A stretch of 64,000 nucleotides of DNA from Neurospora tetraspora (taxonomy: Eukaryota; Ascomycota; Sordariomycetes; Sordariales; Sordariaceae), in contig NW_026944390.1 of the NCBI RefSeq assembly GCF_033439725.1, forward strand, positions 2,895,032 to 2,959,031, written 5' to 3'. How positions within the stretch are numbered: position 1 is the first letter of the stretch; every line of letters begins with the position of its first letter. The notes beneath the pieces were generated by a model that did no database searches, had not been told where the DNA came from, and was given only the letters and a program-made list of their open reading frames with translations. A program made the translations under genes and the position numbers. Positions 56,683 through 64,000 of this stretch are shown one piece after another.

Positions 56683-58785
56683 TTATCTGGCCCTAACAAG
56701 GCAGAGCCCTGCGAGCCGTCCCGCAAAGCACTTCATCCCGTCGCGTCGCGTCTTCCACATTTCATTTCTTTTCTTCCTCAGCCTTCTCCCACCATCACGA
56801 CCCAACCGACAAAGCCTCCCATTCTGACTCTTCAACCCATCCCGACTCTGAACCACCCACGCATCGCTTGCCACCGTCGCTGGCGCCCAGAAGACCCCCC
56901 ACGGATCCCATTCCCTCTTGACGCCCATCAGCTTCTCATAGTTGCTCCCCCAAAACGCATGCTGCCAGTCCGGCTCCTCGAGATCCGCTTCGTTCAGATA
57001 CGATCCTCCGCCGGGCGTCGCCTCCCTTATCGCATCCATGTACCCTTGCAACCGCTTATGCGCCGCCGCCACTTCCTCCGCCGTCGCTGTCCCTTAGAAT
57101 CGTCGTACCGAACAAGTCCGCGTGCATCACCGTCTCGCGCCAAACCGGGTTTACAGCCGAGGGATAGGAATAACCGCCTGCGCGCAGGGTCGGGGACAGG
57201 TTGAGGCCATGGAAGAAGAAGCCGGCTTCGACAGCTGCGCGGACGGCGGACATGGTGGAAGAGAAGAGTATACTATTGGTAAAGGAGGAACGGGGGAAGA
57301 GGCGGGACGCGAAGAGCATGTTAGGGAGAGGGCCTTCGGGTTCAGAGCGAGGGGCGCCATACACTATTGTCGTGACGGTGGCCGTTGATACCAAAATTCT
57401 GAGCGATTGGAGCTTTGCGAACAAAGGTTGGACGAATTCCGTTGTTTCGAATATCGTCCTGCCCGGCATTTGCACCTTAACTTGCATCAGGAAGCTCCCG
57501 CTCCCGTTGCCCATGGACAGGGCTTGAGTCCAGAGGTAGCCACCTACGTCGACGGTGGGGATGCCGAAGGCGTAGACTGCGTTTAATCCCTTCCAGAACA
57601 CTTCGCTATCGGTTATCCTTACGATCGGACCGGAAAGTGTGGTCGAATTCCCCACAAAAAGTCGGCAACAGTCAGATTGATGGCCGGATGTGCCTTGACG
57701 ACTACGGAAGTCACCACGCCGTAAGTGCCTGCTCCCGCGTCAGCTGCCATTCCAAAAAAACCAAACAGACTGCGAGACCTACTGCCCCCTCCACCTCGCA
57801 AAGCCCAAAACAGCTCCCTCTCTCTCCCCTTCGACTCTGCGCTAACAACTCTATGCCGCCCACCCGCCGTCACGACTCCCATCTCCAGCGCCTGATCGAC
57901 TCCCAACCCATACATCGAGCTCAACTCCGAATGTCCTCCGCCCGCCAGCCACCCCCCGAACGAACCCACCGTTGCGCAACTCCCTCCCACAAGCGTGATG
58001 TTATACTTCTCCGAAAACACCCTGCCTTCTTTGATCTGTACCCCGGCTCCCACTCGAGCAGCTGGGCCAGAATAAGGGTGGTTGGGTCCGCGTTGGGCGT
58101 ATTGAGGTAGGAACTCGAAAGACTTGAGGTGGTGCGTCCAAATGGACAGGACCCCGGCACTGGTGTTGCGGCCCACGAAGTCGTGGCCGGTGTTTCTGTT
58201 TCCGGTCAGCCCAACTCTACGCCAGACGGAGCATACCTACTTTATCACCAGTCTAAGATTCTTGTTCCTCGCAAAGTTCACCGCCGCCTGGACATCCCTA
58301 ACGCTAGTTGCGTTAACCACATACACCGGAAACCCACCCTGTGTGCAAGTCAATGTCGAGTTCCAGTTCCCCGTTGTGTTTAGGTTCCGAGCCGGCAAAC
58401 AAGTGTTTCCGGTCGTCCACTGCTGTGCCGGACTGACGGGGTCGTCGAGATAGTATGTTTTGGTGAAAAGGGAAGAGCAGGCTGAGGGGTTGTAGTTCGG
58501 GGAGGAAGGATAGCAGACGGATCCCGGTGGAAGAGGCTTGAGAAGCGCCCCGTTTAGTGTTCTGTTTAGGCGATCCCACTCGGCATCGCTGGGTCAGTCT
58601 GAGTCTCCGGGGAACGCTTTGCAGCGAGGGGAAGATGGCCTGGCGAAGGCAGATCTAGAGGACGCGGAACCAAAGGCGACGGAGGGGAAGTCGGTGATGT
58701 CCTTGGTGGTTAGTCGGGTATCGTGAGGGGCGAAGGGGGAGGCTGATGCGAAGGGCATCACAACGAGAAGGAGAAGGGAGCACAT
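56683..58785 (-). pseudogene. Secreted FAD-linked oxidoreductase (BBE-type), decayed
   Basis: Homologous in layout to secreted berberine-bridge-enzyme-like oxidases. Signal peptide MCSLLLLVVMPFASA from ATG 58785 (an upstream ATG at 58845 is possible). CKAFPGDSD is followed by TGA at 58594-58596 where the family has Trp, and the frame continues PSDAEWDRLN. A 45-nt intron (58196-58240) joins LVIK to NTGHDFVGRNTS. The FAD-binding region shows GGSCATVGSFGGWLAGGGHS and YGLGVDQALE. At a T5 run (57656-57660 on the plus strand) one base is missing and the frame changes (VGNSTTLSGPIV). Near 57090 the opposite change returns to the first frame (EEVAAAHKRLQGYMDAI). The BBE tail YLNEADLEEPDW...DPWGVFW follows to the stop at 56683. 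With one stop and two indels it cannot make the full enzyme unless the sequence is in error. Confidence 0.85.
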
Positions 58786-59670
58786 GCCTGCTAAGAGGTA
58801 GGTAAGCCGTTTGGAAGAGAGTTCTTGGACCTGCCATACCTTCATCAAGACTGGAGAACCTCCATTCTATCTTATATCCCCAGCCATCACCTCCCTCTTC
58901 CACAACAGAAGCCCCTCGGCAACTCAAACCTCGACGATGGAGGGTCAGTACTACGCATCATGCAAGCCACAACCGATATTGCTTCCTCGGGTTACAAGCT
59001 GATGCTGTGACTCGATTGGTGACTTGAGAGACGGTCGAACCGTCGAGTCCGATCTTGGGAATATTGGCTTTAATCTCAACCCGATTTGTTGTTGAGTGAG
59101 CGCCATGCATATCCTACCTGTATTATGGCTTTCTTGCCGCAATGATCAGAGTTGCTGGAACGATGACCGGCAACATTAGGTTGTGGTACCATACATCTCC
59201 CTTATGTACTTGCGAGCTGCGAGTGAGCTGAGCATCGGAGGTTTATCTATCACCGAGTGGTGGGAGAGGGTTATGGTTCGCGAAAAACACCAACACGGGA
59301 CAAAAGACTATAGCTAAACAACACGAAAACATTGCACAGTGTCCTTCTTTAGCGGCCCAGAACATCAAGGCCATCCAGAACATGAAGGGAGCTGACGTCG
59401 ATCATATACATAACGCCTGGCTGTTATCCCAGCCCCAAGCGCGACAAGCGCCTTTACCCGCCGGCTATTTCTACATCCCTGTGCCCAGCAGCCCGGAGAT
59501 GGCCTTCCAAGCGAAACATCACTGTTACTTGGGTCAATGCAACGCTATCTGTAACATGATGTGTGGCCACTTTGTCGTTTTGAACTTTGACTTATGAGTG
59601 TCGCACGAACCCTTCCATATGCTTTTCCAATGACAACTTCCACCCCCTACCAATAACTTCAAAGGTCAAA
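58786..59670. other. Divergent intergenic region
   Basis: Between the decayed oxidoreductase (-) and the SET-domain gene (+). Only short open frames; no recognisable feature. Confidence 0.5.
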
Positions 59671-61499
59671 ATGGGCTCTTCCAGCGCGACAACCCGTTTG
59701 ACATGGACGCCGTTTGTTTTCTCTCTACTCTTACTGGCCACGGCAGGGTGCGGTCATAAAGCAAACGCCCACGAGCTTCCCCTCTCCACTCATCCATTAC
59801 TTCGACTGCAATGCCCAAACCTCACCCTCTTCCATCGCCATGCGACATCAACTCATACAGCAACTTGTCCCGTCCCTGGCCTTCTAGGAATCTTCCCCGA
59901 TCTCAATACCGATAGCAACACCAATAACCTCAACCTGCCCTGGTCCTTCCCGCCCAAATGCATGACTCTCGCGTCTTCATCGAAGAAATCCTCCCCTGCG
60001 TCATCTTATCAGTCAGCATCATCTGTGTCGTCCACTTCGTCAGCCTCATCTGCGTACTCCTCTTCATCGTCTTCCTTATCTGCATCTGCCTCTCTTGAAA
60101 ACGACGAATCCAGAGGAAAGGAAATACCATACTGCTTGTTTACCTCCCAGCCATTCCGCAACGGCCACGGAACCAGCCTCATTGTGTCTCCCAACACGGC
60201 GTCACACCTGCTTGGATTAGGAGTATTCGAAGATCGCCCACCACCGTGGAAATGGATCCGCCAATCTAGCCGTTCCCGCTCCAACGAACAGCAAAGGACA
60301 AATCTCGCCTACAGAATCATCAACGTTGCGGGAAAGGGGAAGGGGGTAGTTGCCACGAGACCCATCAAACAGGGAGAAATCATCATGGTCGACTATCCCG
60401 CGCTGCTGATTAGCGAGGAGTTCCTACGGGAGACGGGAAGAGAGGGTAAAGGGCACTTGAGACGGAGGATGGTCAAACGCGCCATTGAACAGTTGCCGGA
60501 GATTACGAGAGAGAAAGTGTGGGGGTTGATGAGGGGACCAGGGAAGTATGAGGTTGATGCGATCATGGGGGTCAACCTAAAGGGATTAGAAGGCGTTGGT
60601 TCGGGCGCGAACTCGGCATTGGCACTGTTGGAGGAACCAAGGACGGAAGAGCACGGGGAGAGCTATGCGGCGGAGGGGGTGATGGGGTTGTTTGCTGAGG
60701 TTGCGGTAGGTTTATCGATGAGAGGCAGGTGAAGCAAATGCTGACTGGGTGACACGATGACTAGCGGATCAACCACTCCTGCCGACCAAAGTGAGTCCGG
60801 TCTAGCCACATGGTGCCGAAGAAAGCTAACAGCTTGTCGCAGCGCTCGCCTGCGATTTGTCGAGAACCGAGCTACCATGGAAGTCATATCCTACCGTCCC
60901 ATCTCTCCGGGGGAGGAGATTTCTATCAGCTGTACGCTTTCATCCTTTCCCGAGTCCCCCTCACCACCCATCCAGACCCGAAGCTGACACACCCAGATAC
61001 CGCCCTTACCCTCTCCCCCTCCGACCGCCACCATTTCCTCAAGCAAAACCACCAATTCACCTGCCACTGTCCCCTTTGCACCTCCCTCTCCGATGACCCC
61101 TCAGCCAAAACTCTCACCGCGGAGTCCCACTCCCGCCGCACCCACCTCCAAGAAGTGTTCGATACGATGCTCCACGCCAAAGGCGAAGGTTTCTACCAAG
61201 ACGCTATCAACATCTTGAAGGATTGGCTCGACTTTGCAGAGGTGGAAGGACTGCTACCCTTGATGGGGGAATATCACGGGACTATGGCTGAACTGTATCT
61301 CCTGTTGGCAGAACGGGGTAGCCCTGGGGATAAAGAGGTGGATAGAGAAGGAGCGCTCAGGCAGGCGTTGAGGGAGGCGAGGATGGCGGTTGATGCGTGG
61401 GTGAAGTTGCGGAGTGTTGACGGTAGGAAGACGGAGGAAGCGAGGGTGTTTCTTGAGAAGGTCTTCAAGTTGAAAGAAAGAAGGGGGAAGGGAAAATGA
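59671..61499 (+). CDS. SET-domain protein with N-terminal signal sequence
   Basis: Predicted 550 aa in four exons: 59671-60705, 60765-60790 (26 nt), 60843-60931, 60997-61499; introns of 59, 52 and 65 nt. The N-terminus (WTPFVFSLLLLATAGCGHKANA) looks like a signal peptide. A Ser-rich linker (about 110-150) precedes a SET domain: GKGVVATRPIKQGEIIMVDY, the catalytic NHSCRPNA formed across introns 1 and 2, GEEISISYT across intron 3, then the post-SET-like zinc ligands FTCHCPLC. A helical C-terminal domain (about 415-550) resembles the TPR-like tail of SMYD-type and fungal SET-5-like proteins. SET domains transfer methyl groups from SAM to lysines, usually nuclear; a secreted or luminal one is unexpected but known annotations of this type exist in ascomycetes. 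All SET motifs are intact. Confidence 0.85.
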
Positions 61500-62210
61500 T
61501 GGTTTTATGAAGAGAGTTTGGCGGAGTGAGTGATGAGAGAGTGTCCATGTCGACGATGGAACAAGATGTGCCAAGCGGTTGTGGACATGGGTCAGGATAG
61601 CCCTGTCAGCGGTCTTTGACCCCCCGTTCAGCATTCTATCCACGAAACCACCAACCTCTCTTTTGCATGCAAAGCTTCTCCAGTTCCAAAAGGTATCATT
61701 CCCAGCTTCCTATTTCGATACAGGTACCGACAATAACATCAATGATAAGCCCTCTGCTATGCAAATGTTCAGCACGTGTCAGCAACCAACCCGGACCAGC
61801 CAATCGCATTGATCAATTGCAGCACGCATGGTGCCAAGCTTCTTGTTGCCATCTTGGAATCTCATCCTAGGCTGCAAGGATTCGCTCAACACCACGACTC
61901 CAATGATGCCATAGCCCGGAAAGCAACAACAACCCCACGTGCCGGAGATACACCGGACACTGGCTGCTTTGTCAATCTTCACCCTCATTGTCGTGAATCT
62001 TGAAGGCAATACCACTTGGCACTGTACCTGCAGCACGCAGAACGTGGGGTTTGCTGATCCGGTAAAAGTTAGCCGCGGTGGACTTCAAGCGATGAGATCA
62101 AGATATAATCCCATTGACAACCCAGTGTCACCTCCAGCATTCCCTTTCTTCGTCACCTCCATCCTTCACCTCGTCCTCCTCTTCACCGCCCTCCCCTTCC
62201 AACCGGCGCA
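61500..62210. other. Intergenic
   Basis: About 710 bp between two plus-strand genes, with a pyrimidine-rich leader before the GDPD start. No other feature. Confidence 0.5.
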
Positions 62211-63584
62211 ATGCCCTCCACCCTCTCAACCCTATGCTTGGTAGCTCTCGCAGCACCAGCCCTCGCCCTCCCAAGCCATGGCGGACCAGGCAAAGACCAA
62301 TCCGGCATCAAGCCCATCAAGAGAATCCAGCTCGGCCCCCGTCCCTACTGGCTAATCGACCAAATGGAGGACTCCCCCCTCAAGACCAAGCTCCAATCCT
62401 GTTCAGAGAAGGAGATGCGCCCAAGCCGTTGGAGCATCGGCCACCGTGGCGGCGGCACTTTGCAGTTTCCTGAGGAGACGGAGGCGAGTATCATGGCTGG
62501 TGTATGTCCCCTCCCGTCCTCCAGAACAGATTGACAGTTGGGACTAACATGGGGACGAAAACAGACTCGTATGGGTGCAGGAATCGAAGAATGCGACGTA
62601 ACCTTCACCTCAGACCAACAGCTCATCTGTCGGCACTCCCAATGCGATTTGCACACCACCACCAACATCCTCACGATCCCTTCGCTGGCCGCCAAGTGCA
62701 CCGTCCCTTTCACTCCCTACAACGCCACTACCAAGCAATCGGCAACAGCCAAGTGCTGCACCAGTGATTTCACCCTCGCCGAGCTCACCGAAACCAAGGG
62801 GCTCTGTTCAAAGATGGACTCCTCCAATCCCCAGGCTACGACACCGGAGGAATACCAGGGTGGCGTACCCGGCTACCGAACCACGCTCTACTCCGGCCCA
62901 GGCACCTGCCACAAGCTGTTGACCGTGAAGGAGTACATCGCGCTCGTCGACACGCTAGGGCTGGACTTTACGCCGGAGCTGAAGACGCCGGAGGTCAAGA
63001 TGCCTTTTGGTTCGGCCAACTTTACGCAAGAAGCGTTCGCTCAGCAGTTGATCGACGAGTTCAAGGAGGCGGAGATCAACCCCAAGCGCGTCTGGCTACA
63101 GAGCTTCTTGTATGACGACGTGTTGTACTGGCTGCGCGCCGAGCCGGAGTTCGCGAAGCAGGCTATTCTTCTCGACCAGTCGGGTGATGCTCCGAGCACC
63201 ATCTCCGCTGCCACTGCTTCCTTGACGAAGTATGCCCAAGACGGCGTCCAGATCGTTGCTCCTCCCCTCGAGTATTTGGTGTCAACTGCCACCGACAAGG
63301 ATGGGAAGGTCAAGGTTGTTGCGAGCGAGTATGCCAAGCAGGCGAAGAAGCTTGGGTTGAAGGTGATCAGCTGGAGTTTGGAACGGTCCGGATGGCTCGC
63401 GGATAGTACCAAGGGAGGGTATTATTACTCGACGATTGCGAATGCCACGGCGGCGAGGGGAGAGGGCGTGGTGTTCGAGTTGCTGGATGTTCTGGCAAGC
63501 AAGGAGGTCGGGGCGATTGCCGTTTTCAGTGACTGGAGCGCGACGGTCAGTTACTATGCGAACTGCTTTGGATTGTTTCCTTGA
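62211..63584 (+). CDS. Secreted glycerophosphodiester phosphodiesterase-like protein
   Basis: Hydrolyses glycerophosphodiesters to glycerol-3-phosphate and an alcohol, probably outside the cell. Predicted 436 aa, two exons 62211-62501 and 62565-63584 (63-nt intron, GTATGT, ACTAAC, ACAG). Signal peptide MPSTLSTLCLVALAAPALA. The GDPD core begins at about residue 75 with IGHRGGGTLQFPEET (catalytic His-Arg and metal-ligand Glu), then GAGIEECDVTFTSDQQLICR and HSQCDLHTTTNI (second His). The later barrel strands end with GLKVISWSLERSGWL and a final Cys-containing GLFP. Extra cysteines fit an extracellular protein. It is the last gene before the telomere, and its stop lies 248 bp from the repeats. 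Motifs are intact. Confidence 0.92.
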
Positions 63585-63831
63585 TTTGGGGATGGAAGGG
63601 CATCACTCGTGAAGGGTTGCTCCTTTATATACCCACCAATATAAAGGCAATGACATGACATCCCTCAAGGGCGATACCGCTAAGCAAACCTTTGGACCAA
63701 TGGCTAAGTGGTCTGAGGAGACTCTGACTTGACCCGCAACCTTTAGGTCCAACGGCTCGTGACAAAGGAGCTATGCCCGGTTCGCCGGCGCTAATGGGCT
63801 TGTCATATTTGTAGTATTGCTGATAGCTCAG
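63585..63831. other. Subtelomeric spacer
   Basis: About 250 bp of unique-looking sequence between the last gene and the telomere tract. A tRNA-like A-box (TGGCTAAGTGG) occurs near 63700 but I could not fold a tRNA. Confidence 0.6.
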
Positions 63832-64000
63832 TAGGGTTAGGGTTAGGGTTAGGGTTAGGGTTAGGGTTAGGGTTAGGGTTAGGGTTAGGGTTAGGGTTAG
63901 GGTTAGGGTTAGGGTTAGGGTTAGGGTTAGGGTTAGGGTTAGGGTTAGGGTTAGGGTTAGGGTTAGGGTTAGGGTTAGGGTTAGGGTTAGGGTTAGGGTT
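63832..64000 (+). repeat. Telomere repeat tract (TTAGGG)n
   Basis: About 28 perfect tandem copies of TTAGGG running to the last base of the window. The G-rich strand reads 5'-3' outward, the correct polarity for a right chromosome end. There is no interruption or degenerate unit. Confidence 0.98.

Noticed and set aside
58578-58600. Intron 3' end in the oxidoreductase (GACTGACCCAG) that would remove the TGA
   Set aside because: Conserved CKAFPGDSD coding sequence runs directly up to the site and no GT donor lies at a usable distance, so a nonsense codon is the simpler reading.
63685-63795. Possible tRNA with A-box-like TGGCTAAGTGG near the telomere
   Set aside because: No acceptor stem pairs with the 5' side at the right distance, and the candidate B-boxes are mismatched or too far away.

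Overview
The window is the right-hand end of a chromosome of a filamentous ascomycete, most likely a Sordariales-type fungus (Neurospora/Sordaria relatives). The evidence is a terminal (TTAGGG)n tract at 63832-64000, GC-balanced genes split by 45-150 nt introns with GT...CTNAC...AG signals, fungal gene families (PDR/CDR ABC transporter, YAT amino-acid permease, FHA kinase, GT32), and one AT-rich island at about 24.0-25.4 kb that looks like a transposon mutated by RIP. I see no rRNA, tRNA or CRISPR.

Layout. 1-14 kb: kinesin-6-like motor (+), SH3-domain membrane protein (+), a 220 bp MITE-like element, an unrecognised repeat-bearing nuclear-looking protein (-), and an FHA-domain protein kinase (-). 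14-19.4 kb: an accessory stretch with an unrecognised gene that needs a frame change (-), a 0.59 kb terminal-inverted-repeat element enclosing a tiny spliced gene, a decayed coding region and short diverged repeats. 19.4-27.7 kb: an unrecognised 492-aa protein (-) divergent from a CCHC zinc-knuckle protein (+), a small membrane-tailed protein (-), a RIP-damaged PIF/Harbinger-like DNA transposon, and a seven-helix orphan membrane protein (-). 28-49 kb: conserved housekeeping-type genes: catalase (-), amino-acid permease (+), EXPERA/TMEM97-like protein (-), type I membrane protein (-), CDR-type drug efflux pump (+), FMN-oxidase-like protein (+), SDR (-), small secreted cysteine protein (-), APH-type kinase (-).

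49.4-59 kb is a region where most genes are damaged without being AT-rich: a lipase-like hydrolase with a frameshift, a fragment of a larger protein, a small secreted protein with an in-frame TAG, a GT32 with an altered DXD motif, and a secreted FAD oxidoreductase with one stop and two opposite frameshifts. An intact AAA ATPase lies among them. 59.6-63.6 kb has an apparently intact secreted or luminal SET-domain protein and a secreted GDPD-type phosphodiesterase, whose stop codon is only about 250 bp from the telomere repeats.

No operon-like system is evident and I do not see a clear new multi-gene system. The most notable signals are the mobile elements with recognisable ends, the run of decayed genes near the telomere, and several orphan proteins whose splicing I reconstructed by hand. 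Exon boundaries are inferred from reading-frame continuity and splice consensus, not from transcripts.
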